Positions 43,396 through 54,411 of a stretch of DNA of 64,000 bases are shown here, in pieces. Both the position numbers and the translations under genes were made by a program. Position 1 is the stretch's first letter. Each line of letters starts with the position of its first letter. Source of the DNA: Mariniblastus sp. (GTDB lineage: Bacteria > Planctomycetota > Planctomycetia > Pirellulales > Pirellulaceae). Location: assembly GCA_029251085.1 (NCBI GenBank), contig JAQXDZ010000032.1, positions 1 through 64,000 of the forward strand, in the 5' to 3' direction. Below the pieces are notes generated by a model, which saw nothing but the letters and a program-made list of their open reading frames with translations, did no database searches and was not told the origin of the DNA.

Positions 43396-44595
43396 ATGAA
43401 CCCGATGGCTGCTGAGCAGATCTTTTCGGTGCCTTTCCGCTTCCTGATGGACGGGAAATTCGGTGGTGAACAAAATCGTTCTCCATCTCGCCCTTTGGGT
43501 CTTGCGCGGTTTGTCGGTGATACCTCAAATTTACTATTGAAATACTTGATTAGCGACGAAAGTCGAAACAACCTCGACTCTCAGTGGCCAATCGTTTTGT
43601 TTGGTCCATCAGGAACTGGCAAGACTTCTCTCGCGTTGACCATCATTTCAGGTCTAACTGAACGATCAGATCAAGAAGATGAGGTCATTCCATTCAATCA
43701 ATCCAAAGTTGAGTCTCAACTTGGAAAGCCAATATTTTTGTCAGCATTAGAATTTGATCGCAGATTTCGTTCTGCAATTGAAACTGACTCAGTAGATGAT
43801 TTTCGGAACAAAATTATTCAGTCCGCTGGGGTGATAATTGACGATGTTGATCGACTTGAAAATAAGACAGCAGCCCAAGCTGAATTAGTTCGCGTTTTGG
43901 ATCAAATGTCCGCAAAAAACCGGCCTATTGTTATAACAATGCCCAATTCTCCGCAACTTTGTAATGGGCTTTCAAGTCGTCTTATCTCCCGACTTTCACT
44001 CGGATTAAGTCTGCCCGTTAACCCTCCCGGCCCAGAAGCTCGATTGGAGATCATTCGCGAATTGGCAAGTATTAATCAGATTAAATTATCTGATGATGCC
44101 ACTCAATTATTAGCCGATCGACTTCAGGTCACTGTGCCAAAGTTGAACCACGTCTTCGCTCAAATCAAAACTTCATTAGCTGCCGATGCAAATGATCGCT
44201 CCGAAATCATTGATGCTTCCAGGCTCACAAAGATCTTCAAAAAATCAGCTAGTGAAGTTGAATCACTCTGCCACTTAATTATTAAAAGTGTTGCTAAAGA
44301 GTTTGATTTAAAAGTTTCTGATCTTAAGAGTAACTCAAGAAAACAATCCATAGTGATGGCTCGGGGTGTCTCTGTTTATCTCAGCAGAGAGCTTCTTGGT
44401 GTTAGTTTTCTTAAGATTGGTTCCTATCTAGGGAACAGAGATCACTCCACAATCATGCACGCAAACCGAAAAATAGAAAAACTAATATCCTCTGATTCAG
44501 ATTCCAATGACACTGATTCAGCTATTCAATCCATCGTTTTTAAACTCAAACAGGAGTTGACCGAGAAGTTCGCCAGTCAAATTAATTTCATTTGA
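43396..44595 (+). CDS. dnaA: chromosomal replication initiator DnaA, short divergent form
   Basis: 399 residues. AAA+ domain with Walker A G70-PSGTGK76-T and Walker B GVIIDDVDRLENK. Domain IV is well preserved: VYLSRELLGVSFLKIGSYLG and the DnaA signature RDHSTIMHA around R348-A356, which reads DnaA boxes. E. coli DnaA has its Walker A at about residue 172, so here roughly 100 N-terminal residues (domain I and linker, used for helicase loading and self-association) are missing. dnaN, dciA and gyrB follow, so it is the genuine origin-linked copy. ATGs at 43396 and 43405 are both possible starts. Confidence 0.9.
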   Translation: MNPMAAEQIFSVPFRFLMDGKFGGEQNRSPSRPLGLARFVGDTSNLLLKYLISDESRNNLDSQWPIVLFGPSGTGKTSLALTIISGLTERSDQEDEVIPFNQSKVESQLGKPIFLSALEFDRRFRSAIETDSVDDFRNKIIQSAGVIIDDVDRLENKTAAQAELVRVLDQMSAKNRPIVITMPNSPQLCNGLSSRLISRLSLGLSLPVNPPGPEARLEIIRELASINQIKLSDDATQLLADRLQVTVPKLNHVFAQIKTSLAADANDRSEIIDASRLTKIFKKSASEVESLCHLIIKSVAKEFDLKVSDLKSNSRKQSIVMARGVSVYLSRELLGVSFLKIGSYLGNRDHSTIMHANRKIEKLISSDSDSNDTDSAIQSIVFKLKQELTEKFASQINFI

Positions 44596-44895
44596 AAACC
44601 TGTTCTTAATTAGTTCACAAACTGACGCTGGCTACTGACTTATTAACAGTTCGTAACACAAACCTATTTTCAAACATTTCTATTGACCTACTATCAACAC
44701 ATTACCAACAGCTCATCAACAGCTTTTCCACAAACGTTTAATAGTTGTTAATGACTACCAAATAAGCACTTAAGACTTTCAAACCACTAGTTACCTACAA
44801 TTTTGGCGTCGCTTTATTACTACTACTTAAAAGAAAACTAAGACTAGTAAAACAAAAATGGATTGCCTAACCAAAGTTGAATTTAAGGACAGATT
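44596..44895. other. putative chromosomal origin (oriC) between dnaA and dnaN
   Basis: A 300-bp AT-rich spacer holds a cluster of nonamers like the DnaA box TTATCCACA within about 115 bp: TTATTAACA (44640), TTCGTAACA (44650), CTATCAACA (44691), TCATCAACA (44713), TTTTCCACA (44724) and the reverse-strand TCATTAACA (44754-44746). All share the ACA end. The dnaA-dnaN spacer is a classical oriC location. No experimentally defined planctomycete box was available to compare. Confidence 0.65.
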
Positions 44896-46011
44896 GTGAA
44901 AATAAAAATCAATCGAGAATCGTTTTTTAAAGTATTTCAAATTGCTGCCGCAGTAGCTCCTGCTCGTAGCCCGAAAACGATTCTTCAGAACATCAAACTT
45001 GATGTCACAGCAGACACTGTAATTCTTACCGCAACTGATACAGAAGTTGGTGTACGTTTAACGGTGCCTAATCCAGAAATTATGAACCCAGGGAAGGCGG
45101 TAGTACCGGTTTCCCGATTAAGCATGATTTTGAGAGAGTCAAACGACGAGTTTCTAACCATCAATGCGAGCGACGATAAGATTCTGATTACAGGTCAGAA
45201 CAGTCGATTTGAACTGCAAGCTCAGAATCCGGATGAATTTCCTGAGGTAGCATATTTCGATGATCAAGATTTTTATGAGGTTCAGGGGAGTGTATTCAAA
45301 GAACTGATTAAACGAACGCTATTCGCAACTGACTCAGAGAGTAGTCGTTATGCTTTGGGCGGAGTCCTTCTAGAGATGAGCGATGATACGGTAATCGCGG
45401 TAGGTACCGATGGGAGACGGTTAGCGAAAATGGAAGGCAGCTTGGAAAAAGTTGGCAATCCAAAACCGGAAACAGCCACAATTGTTCCATCCCGATCAAT
45501 GCAATTGATGGAGCGGATTCTTCCAGAGGGCGACACTAAAGTTCAAATCTCTACCAGGGCTAATGACCTGCTAATGAAAGGTCCAAGTGGAGTCTTTTAC
45601 ACTCGTCTAGTGGAAGGAAGATTTCCAAAATGGAGAGATGTTTTACCTAAACGAGATAAAACAAATCGAATTGATATTCCGGTAGGCCAAATGTATACAG
45701 CGTTGCGTCAAGCAGCGATTGTTACTAGCGAAGAGAGCAGGGGAGTAGATTTTACATTTAAAGATGGATCTCTTGTACTCACAAATAATACAGCAGAAGT
45801 AGGCCAGTCCCGAATTGAGATGCCAGTAGGTTATACAAGTGATGAGTTAACAATTACGTTAGATCATCGTTATGTAGCAGACTTCCTCAAGGTTCTACCG
45901 CAGGAAAAGTCATTCATATTTGATGTAGAAAACGGAGAAGCAGCAGTTTACTGCGAAACAGAAGATAAGTACGGCTATGTGATTATGCCGTTATCTAAAG
46001 ATCGTCGATAA
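44896..46011 (+). CDS. dnaN: DNA polymerase III beta subunit (sliding clamp)
   Basis: 371 residues with the three-fold clamp architecture. N-terminal MKIKINRESFFKVFQIAAAV, the middle YALGGVLLEM and VGTDGRRLAK (typical of the second repeat), and the C-terminal EKSFIFDVENGEAAVYCE, ending YVIMPLSKDRR near the ring interface. The GTG start has AAGGA six bases upstream. It follows the putative oriC directly after dnaA, as in most bacterial chromosomes. Confidence 0.97.
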   Translation: MKIKINRESFFKVFQIAAAVAPARSPKTILQNIKLDVTADTVILTATDTEVGVRLTVPNPEIMNPGKAVVPVSRLSMILRESNDEFLTINASDDKILITGQNSRFELQAQNPDEFPEVAYFDDQDFYEVQGSVFKELIKRTLFATDSESSRYALGGVLLEMSDDTVIAVGTDGRRLAKMEGSLEKVGNPKPETATIVPSRSMQLMERILPEGDTKVQISTRANDLLMKGPSGVFYTRLVEGRFPKWRDVLPKRDKTNRIDIPVGQMYTALRQAAIVTSEESRGVDFTFKDGSLVLTNNTAEVGQSRIEMPVGYTSDELTITLDHRYVADFLKVLPQEKSFIFDVENGEAAVYCETEDKYGYVIMPLSKDRR

Positions 46012-46067
46012 GCCTTTAGTAAATATCCGTAACCACATCAATTTCCGATGCAATCAAGGACAGAGCA

Positions 46068-46433
46068 TTGACTGATCCCTACGAAGAAGTCGACTTTAAG
46101 CAAGCTAATCACTTGGTTAAATCTCGGCAACGATATTTCAGAAAGCCAAAACGGCCGGCTGATATTCTAGGGCGATTAATGGCTCGGAAAGGCTATTCTC
46201 AAACAACCAAAGCGAATGAGCTACAACAAGTTTGGGAAAAAATTGTTGGTGATAAATGGAATTCAAAAACCAAAGTAGGGTTAGTGAAATCTGGAGTGCT
46301 GGAAATTTATGTTGCCAATTCAGCAGTAAACCAGCAGTTAGAATTTAAGAAGAAAAAACTACTCGAAGCATTAAATAAAAGTAATCCAAAAACGAAGTTT
46401 AAAAATATTCGTTTTCGGGTTGGAAATATGTAA
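46068..46433 (+). CDS. dciA: DUF721/DciA-family helicase loader-like protein
   Basis: 121 residues. The DUF721 domain is seen in LGRLMARKGYSQTTKANELQQVWEKIVG and VLEIYVANSAVNQQLEFKKKKLLEALN. DciA helps load the replicative helicase in bacteria without DnaC/DnaI. The start is TTG at 46068 with AAGGA eight bases upstream. Its place between dnaN and gyrB matches the typical dciA context and is of interest because DnaA here lacks its helicase-recruiting domain I. Confidence 0.87.
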   Translation: MTDPYEEVDFKQANHLVKSRQRYFRKPKRPADILGRLMARKGYSQTTKANELQQVWEKIVGDKWNSKTKVGLVKSGVLEIYVANSAVNQQLEFKKKKLLEALNKSNPKTKFKNIRFRVGNM

Positions 46434-46487
46434 TCTGATGAAATTGCTGATTGTTGAAAGCAACAGATAATTTCAAATAACCGATAG

Positions 46488-48941
<2,454 letters not shown>

Positions 48942-49433
48942 TTAAAATAGTGGTTCGCGGCCGAGTTGGCGGCGGACGACTGCCCATTGACCGGCATGCA
49001 TAATCCAGTGGGCGTCTTGCATTAAAAATGCGGCGCCGACGGTTGGACAGTAACTTCGAATCGGTTCCGGCCCTTCCTTGCTAAGGTCGTCCACGTCGAT
49101 GGACTCAAGTGCCGCCAAAGTACCGGCTCTTTGTTGCTCGTAAAGCGACATCAACATTTCTTTACTGTCAAAGTCGTCTGGATTATCCGAACGTGAAGTC
49201 TCCTTGGTATAGCGATCAGCAAAACCGTCAGGAAGTGCCGGCATCGAACCTGGCAAACACTGACCGATCATATTATTTTCGCTGATAATTAAATGACCAA
49301 CTTGCCATTTAATGTGATTACAACCTGGTGATGGCCGATGCATCATGTCTTCATCGGTTAGATCGCCAAGGTAAGAGGTCGAAATCATGTTAGCAGTATC
49401 GATTGCTGATTTAATCGCAGTTTTGGTATCCAA
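48942..49433 (-). CDS. DinB/DUF664-type four-helix protein
   Basis: 163 residues. The DinB-like fold is suggested by four helices and metal-site histidines in NHIKWQVGHLIISENN (H near 45 and 50-51) and DAHWIMHAGQWAVVRRQLGR. Such proteins often bind a divalent metal and include thiol transferases, but substrate is unknown here. It is convergent with gyrB with zero spacing, so transcripts may overlap at their 3' ends. Confidence 0.72.
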   Translation of the reverse strand: MDTKTAIKSAIDTANMISTSYLGDLTDEDMMHRPSPGCNHIKWQVGHLIISENNMIGQCLPGSMPALPDGFADRYTKETSRSDNPDDFDSKEMLMSLYEQQRAGTLAALESIDVDDLSKEGPEPIRSYCPTVGAAFLMQDAHWIMHAGQWAVVRRQLGREPLF

Positions 49434-49764
49434 TGGAGAGCTCTTGTTTGCAATTTTTAGATTAAATTTTCCAGTGACGCTTACTGGGTTGAAGTGAAAA
49501 TTATGACTGTCTTTCTTCTACTTCGTCAACAACCATTCGGGTGAAGGTCCAACTCAAAATCTCAAACAAGATATCCAAATTAGACCAGATCAAGTTTTAA
49601 TAGCATCTTAACAAGAGACCATAAATAAGCATTCAAACCATAAATATAGAGCGGTATTAGACATATTTGCCAAAAACAGCAGACTGGTGAATCAAGCGAA
49701 TATGACAACAAGACTCCATCGACTAAAGTAAAAGCCTCTTCTATCAAATTTTATTCAGAGTCCC
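49434..49764. other. 331-bp spacer before the membrane kinase gene
   Basis: Divergent spacer between the DinB-like gene and the kinase gene. It is AT-rich; I see no ORF, terminator or repeat that stands out. Confidence 0.4.
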
Positions 49765-51276
49765 ATGGCCGAATCAGCGAAAAAAGTACTCCAGGAAGTA
49801 ACCGCGGCCGGACTGTTATCTTCGGACCATGTGACAGACTATTCGAAGGAAATAGATACAGGCGCGGACGCGTTGATTTCAAAACTGATCAAAGATGGTT
49901 GCGTAACTGAGTATCAAGCAGAAAAGTTTCGTTCAGGTCAGTCAGCGGAAATCTATTTTGGCGATTACATCGTAATCGACAAACTAGGGCAGGGCGGCAT
50001 GGGGACGGTTCTGCTCGCGAAACACCGCCGGATGGATCGCAAAGTAGCAATTAAAGTGTTACCCGTCACAGCTTTGGAATCAAAAGATGCGGTGGCAAGA
50101 TTTTATCAAGAGGTAAAAGTTGCCGCGAGATTGACGCATCCAAGTGTTGTTCATGCGTACGATGCGGGAGAACATCGAGGGTTTCATTATCTCGTCATGG
50201 AATATGTCGAAGGTCATGATCTATCCCAGGTTTTATCCCAATTGGGAATAATTCCTACGCCCTTAGCACTGGACTATATCTCTCAGGTAGCCAGTGGCTT
50301 GGAATATGCTCATCGCAAAGGGGTTATTCATCGCGATATAAAACCCTCGAATCTGCTGTTAGATTATGAAGGTCAAGTAAAAATACTGGATATGGGATTG
50401 GCGAGAATTGCTGACACCGTCGACCAGCAATTATCGGCTCAGCTAACGACCACCGGCCAGATGATGGGAACAGTCGAATATATGTCGCCCGAACAAGCCG
50501 AAGATACTCGGTCGGCTGACGAGCGATCGGATATCTATTCGCTTGGTTGCACGATGTACCGTTTGATGACGGGGCAAAGTCCATTTTCGCGGGAGACAAT
50601 TGTCAAAACGATTCTTGCCCACCGCAGTGCCGCAATACCCATGATCAATACGGGGTGTGATAACGAAGGCGCTATCAATCAGTTGTTTCAAAAAATGGTG
50701 GCAAAGAAGCCCGAACAGCGTTTTCAGACGGTGACTAATTTATTGGAAGCAATTCGCCAACTCGAAGATGATGAATTGTCTTCCTTCCAAATGGCGAGTG
50801 TTTCCTCTGAACCAATAAAAGATGTCGCTGTCGCCACTCATTGGGATCATCGAAGCGATCCAGGTGTATTGCCTGAAGCAATCGTACCTGAAGATGAAAT
50901 CGAAATTATTAATGATGTGCAAGTGGTTTCCCCGCCTGTTGTCAACACAACGCGACCCGAAGTTTTTTACGTAGGTAATTCAAAAGAATCAAGCGTTCAA
51001 TTGATTAATCTTTTGTCTAATTTGTTCGCGGATCGAAGTAATCGTTGTTTAGTGATTTCGTGCGTGTCAGGTTTAATCGCCGTAATACCGGTATTGGGAA
51101 TCGTTGTTTCTTGGCTGTCTTGGCGCTCTGCCAAACGTCTAGTGAAAGCAAGAAAAACTGGAACGCGTCCAGAATTAAATATACGTACGTTGAAAAGGGC
51201 AAAACTAATCTCAATTCTGTCATTCGTAGCAGCGATAACTTGGACTGTATTAGTGGTAGTTTTTGGACTGTTTTAG
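49765..51276 (+). CDS. membrane-anchored serine/threonine protein kinase
   Basis: 503 residues. N-terminal ~75 residues form a helical leader (ITAAGLLSS-type, found in planctomycete kinases). Kinase domain: GQGGMGTV loop, K97 in VAIKVLP, catalytic H189-R190-D191 in HRDIKPSN, and D209-M-G in place of DFG (the metal-binding Asp is kept), then MSPEQ and DIYSLG. These features predict activity. Two C-terminal transmembrane helices (VISCVSGLIAVIPVLGIVVSW and ISILSFVAAITWTVLVVVFGLF) place the kinase domain in the cytoplasm. The downstream PDZ gene is separated by about 240 bp. Confidence 0.9.
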   Translation: MAESAKKVLQEVTAAGLLSSDHVTDYSKEIDTGADALISKLIKDGCVTEYQAEKFRSGQSAEIYFGDYIVIDKLGQGGMGTVLLAKHRRMDRKVAIKVLPVTALESKDAVARFYQEVKVAARLTHPSVVHAYDAGEHRGFHYLVMEYVEGHDLSQVLSQLGIIPTPLALDYISQVASGLEYAHRKGVIHRDIKPSNLLLDYEGQVKILDMGLARIADTVDQQLSAQLTTTGQMMGTVEYMSPEQAEDTRSADERSDIYSLGCTMYRLMTGQSPFSRETIVKTILAHRSAAIPMINTGCDNEGAINQLFQKMVAKKPEQRFQTVTNLLEAIRQLEDDELSSFQMASVSSEPIKDVAVATHWDHRSDPGVLPEAIVPEDEIEIINDVQVVSPPVVNTTRPEVFYVGNSKESSVQLINLLSNLFADRSNRCLVISCVSGLIAVIPVLGIVVSWLSWRSAKRLVKARKTGTRPELNIRTLKRAKLISILSFVAAITWTVLVVVFGLF

Positions 51277-51513
51277 CTAGGTGTCGACTGTGTCCGCTAG
51301 ATGGACAGCAAACCAATGCTGTCGCGGTTAGGGATCGAATTTGTTAGAAACGGCAAATCATAAGACTTACTTAAAGCAGCTAAGATCAAGTAGGAATCAA
51401 AGTTGTCTTAACAGTGGTTGAATTTTAGGCAGAGCTTTATACTATCGGCTAATTCGTCGGAAAAAGAAGTGACTAAGCAAAGGGCAAAATTGGTAGTACC
51501 AAGGAGTAGTGAA

Positions 51514-52539
51514 ATGAAATGCATGTTGACTATTATTCAGTCTATTATCGGGTTGTTTCTTGTAACGGCCTGTCTATCTGCGGGTCAGTTAAAAGCCCAA
51601 GAGAACGGCTTGACAGTCCCGCCAATCAAGCAAGAAGAAAAGCAAGAGAACGAAGAAACAAAGGTGCCAGATGAGAAACCTGCGTTCACACCTTTTGCCG
51701 AGAATGATCCCGATCAACCAATCAATAAAGAAGAAGCGTTAAAACAGTGGGAAGCACAACAAAAAGAGGCAGCCGATACAGCGAAAGATTTTGGCAACGG
51801 TCAGCGACGCGGACAGCAAATCATAATTCGCAAATCGTCTACTACAGTGAATGCAAATGGAGAAAAGCAAACCAAGTCGTCAGGTAAAATGGTTATCATT
51901 GGTCCGGATGGCAAGCGAAAAGAAATTGAACTAGACGAAATGGAGGACATGGAACCTCTAAACAATTTTAACTTTCCAGGATTTCCGTTTGGCAGGTTGG
52001 CTATTCCACAAAACCAAGCTAATTTAAAAAATGCAAATAAGGGTTTTGCAATCGGTTCAGTTTACAGACCGATTAACGAAGCCATGCGTTCGCAACTAGA
52101 TTTAGGAGACAGAGGTCTTTTAGTTCTATCTGTTTCAGATGATTCACCAGCAGCTAAAGCTGGAATCGAAAAACATGACGTACTTATTTTTGCTGACGAT
52201 AAAGAACTCGAAACAAAAAAAGACCTCGAAGAGATTGTGCAGCTCGCCGGCGAAGAGAAGCAAAGCTTTTCTCTCGGGTTGATTCGGAGAGGTAAGGAAA
52301 TCACGGTCGAAGTGTCTCCAATCGAAAAATCAAAATTGCGGACAGGCAATGTAGTTAGATTCGGTGGGAATATGATGTTCCCCCTACCACCACCAATGCC
52401 GGAACCGAATTTTCCGAATGATTTTGATCTTAGAAATATGGAAGAGAAGATGCACAAGCAAATGCTTGAAAATTTGGAGAAAGCGGTGGAGCAAATCAAT
52501 GGTTTTAATCAACGGTTTGAATTACGAAAAGAAAAATAG
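51514..52539 (+). CDS. exported PDZ-domain protein
   Basis: 341 residues from the ATG at 51514 (AAGGAG seven bases upstream). A signal peptide or anchor (MKCMLTIIQSIIGLFLVTAC) is followed by a charged Glu/Lys-rich region and a PDZ domain: FAIGSVYRPINEAM, GLLVLSVSDDSPAAKAGIEKHD, and FSLGLIRRGKEITVEV, the pattern of the degP/ctpA PDZ module. No protease active site is present, so it may be an adaptor. The C-terminus is Met/Glu/Lys helical. Possibly cotranscribed with the next secreted-protein gene 58 bp later. Confidence 0.78.
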   Translation: MKCMLTIIQSIIGLFLVTACLSAGQLKAQENGLTVPPIKQEEKQENEETKVPDEKPAFTPFAENDPDQPINKEEALKQWEAQQKEAADTAKDFGNGQRRGQQIIIRKSSTTVNANGEKQTKSSGKMVIIGPDGKRKEIELDEMEDMEPLNNFNFPGFPFGRLAIPQNQANLKNANKGFAIGSVYRPINEAMRSQLDLGDRGLLVLSVSDDSPAAKAGIEKHDVLIFADDKELETKKDLEEIVQLAGEEKQSFSLGLIRRGKEITVEVSPIEKSKLRTGNVVRFGGNMMFPLPPPMPEPNFPNDFDLRNMEEKMHKQMLENLEKAVEQINGFNQRFELRKEK

Positions 52540-52597
52540 TCGTGCCGGACTCACTTGCCAGTTCATACTTTTTAACATCTGCGATACGAGAATATAA

Positions 52598-53446
52598 ATG
52601 TTTACGAAAAACCTGTTCGCCATTCCAGCAGTTTTCCTTGCGAGTGTTTTCGCAATTAATATGCTTCATGCTCAAGATGAAGAACCGGGGGCCGAATCAT
52701 CGATTGGGCAGCAAGTAGAAATGACGGTAATTGGTTCAGGTGATATTGGCGGGCCAATGATTTTTTCTACGTCAGAAAGTTTCGGTGGTGGCGGGGCTAC
52801 TATGAGAATGGGATTTTCCGATGGAGGTCCGGGAATGAATATATTTGGCGGTGGTGACTTTGCAATGCCCGCGCCGGATCCCTTCAGTATGCTCTCAAAC
52901 CCAAGTGTTCAAAAAGATCTTGAATTGGTGGGTGATCAGTTGAAACAGGTTCAGGATCTTCAAGCAGAGTTTGCAGAACAGATGCAGGAGCAATTAGGTT
53001 CAATTACCAGTGGAGGTTTCTCGCCCGAGCAAATGAAAGGCATCCCGGCTTTAATTGCTAAAATTAAAGAGAAGCAAAAAGATCAACTGAAAGGTTTGCT
53101 CCTTCCTCATCAACTTGAACGTCTAAAACAAGTTGCATTGCAAACCCATATGAAACAAGCAGGCACAGCTGGGGCATTGGCAAGCGATCAGGTGGCAGAC
53201 GCACTTGGAATAACATCAGAACAAATTGAAAAGCTCAAATCACGAAGCAAAGAAATTAATAAAAAGCTTCAGGAAGATATTGAATCGTTAAAAAACAAAG
53301 CCCAACAGGAATTGCTCGGCGAGTTAACAGCAGATCAACAAAAGAAACTTAAAGAATTGACCGGCGATAAATACGAACCACAAAACAAAGACTGGGAAGA
53401 AGCGTTCAACGAGCCTCGGATGAAAAGGCGTCGGTCGAAAAATTAA
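52598..53446 (+). CDS. secreted helical protein with Gly-rich region
   Basis: 282 residues. Signal peptide MFTKNLFAIPAVFLASVFAINMLHAQ. A Gly/Met/Phe-rich stretch (about 55-90) is followed by a mostly helical region with Lys/Gln/Glu composition (about 105-270), with two related segments around LKQVQDLQAEF and IKEKQKDQLKGLLLPHQLERLKQ, then ITSEQIEKLKSRSKEINKKL. It resembles Spy/CpxP-like exported helical proteins only loosely. Function unknown. A strong terminator follows. Confidence 0.7.
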   Translation: MFTKNLFAIPAVFLASVFAINMLHAQDEEPGAESSIGQQVEMTVIGSGDIGGPMIFSTSESFGGGGATMRMGFSDGGPGMNIFGGGDFAMPAPDPFSMLSNPSVQKDLELVGDQLKQVQDLQAEFAEQMQEQLGSITSGGFSPEQMKGIPALIAKIKEKQKDQLKGLLLPHQLERLKQVALQTHMKQAGTAGALASDQVADALGITSEQIEKLKSRSKEINKKLQEDIESLKNKAQQELLGELTADQQKKLKELTGDKYEPQNKDWEEAFNEPRMKRRRSKN

Positions 53447-53472
53447 GTGTTAACAAAGATGTTTTACCAAAG

Positions 53473-53500
53473 AAAAGGCTACCTTAAGGTAGCCTTTTTT
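53473..53500. terminator. bidirectional intrinsic terminator
   Basis: AAAAGGCTACCTT and AAGGTAGCCTTTT (53473-53498) form a near-perfect palindrome, with T-runs on the plus strand (53494-53500) and on the minus strand (53476-53473 and beyond). It lies between a plus gene ending 53446 and a minus gene ending 53515, so it can serve both. Confidence 0.9.
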
Positions 53501-53514
53501 GGTTTTCAAAGAAA

Positions 53515-54297
53515 TTAAACGAGGCGAGCAGTAGAGTCGTATTGGGGTTGCCAAACGGCACGTCCAATAAAGAACGGTCCCATTTTTTGGATGAACTCCG
53601 ACGTCTGACGGGTGCGTCGCATGTGCTGGACCAGTGCCGACAATGGAAACAACTGCTTTCCTAACAGGCCGACGATAAAATCATTATCGTCTTTATTAAG
53701 TCCGTGGCCTGCCAATCGAATGTCGGTTGCGTAGCCTGCTTTGCCATAAGCGTGTCCAATACCCCCATGTTCGGCGAGCATCTTCCGCTGATCTTCGCGA
53801 GACTGGCGTTCAAAATCACCGCTGCGTCGTACAGGATAATAGACAGCCCAGGGAGTTGTGGGGTCACAGACCCGCTGAGCAGGTCGCTTGATCAGAACAT
53901 CTTCGAGATCCGATTCATATCCAATCGCGTAGGTACGTCCGAGCATGGTGTATTCTTCACGGTACTCCAAATCTTTTTGAGTTCGAAGCAATGGTTGGAT
54001 TTCATCGACGATGTAACCCGGGTCTTCGCAAAAGGCAAGAACACCAAAACCGGAAGCGTCATGAATATCCTGATAGATGACCGCCTGAGCTGAAGCATTT
54101 TCAAACAGCCTAGCCAGTTCTTCGATGTTGCCATTTCGGAATCCCATAAATTGCATGAACAATCGGCGATTCAATGAAACGGGTTTGCCTGCTTCTCCAC
54201 GTCCCTTTTCGCTGAGGTCAATGCCACCGTCGACTTCGGGAGGAGATGGACGAGAACCGGGGGTTGATTCAGATTCCGTTGCACGTGATTCACTCAT
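53515..54297 (-). CDS. chlorite-dismutase-family haem protein, HemQ/ChdC-like
   Basis: 260 residues. The ATG at 54297 has RBS-like GGGAG upstream; another ATG at 54315 would add six residues. The C-terminal half has the family pattern MLAEHGGIGHAYGKAGY, TDIRLAGHGLNKDDNDFIVGLLG and LSALVQHMRRTRQT. The conserved His near HAYG is the expected haem ligand. In Gram-positives and some others, HemQ/ChdC decarboxylates coproheme; true chlorite dismutases have a conserved distal Arg that I cannot place here. The N-terminal Ser/Pro/Glu-rich tail is disordered. hemA is elsewhere in the window. Confidence 0.85.
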   Translation of the reverse strand: MSESRATESESTPGSRPSPPEVDGGIDLSEKGRGEAGKPVSLNRRLFMQFMGFRNGNIEELARLFENASAQAVIYQDIHDASGFGVLAFCEDPGYIVDEIQPLLRTQKDLEYREEYTMLGRTYAIGYESDLEDVLIKRPAQRVCDPTTPWAVYYPVRRSGDFERQSREDQRKMLAEHGGIGHAYGKAGYATDIRLAGHGLNKDDNDFIVGLLGKQLFPLSALVQHMRRTRQTSEFIQKMGPFFIGRAVWQPQYDSTARLV

Positions 54298-54411
54298 ACT
54301 CTTTGACACTCCCAAAGTCGTTTTAAAAAGTCTGTCTTATTTGAATTTAAAATTGCCGGAATGGAATCATCTCGGCAATAGTAAATCCGTGATTTACCGC
54401 AGTTGAACAAC

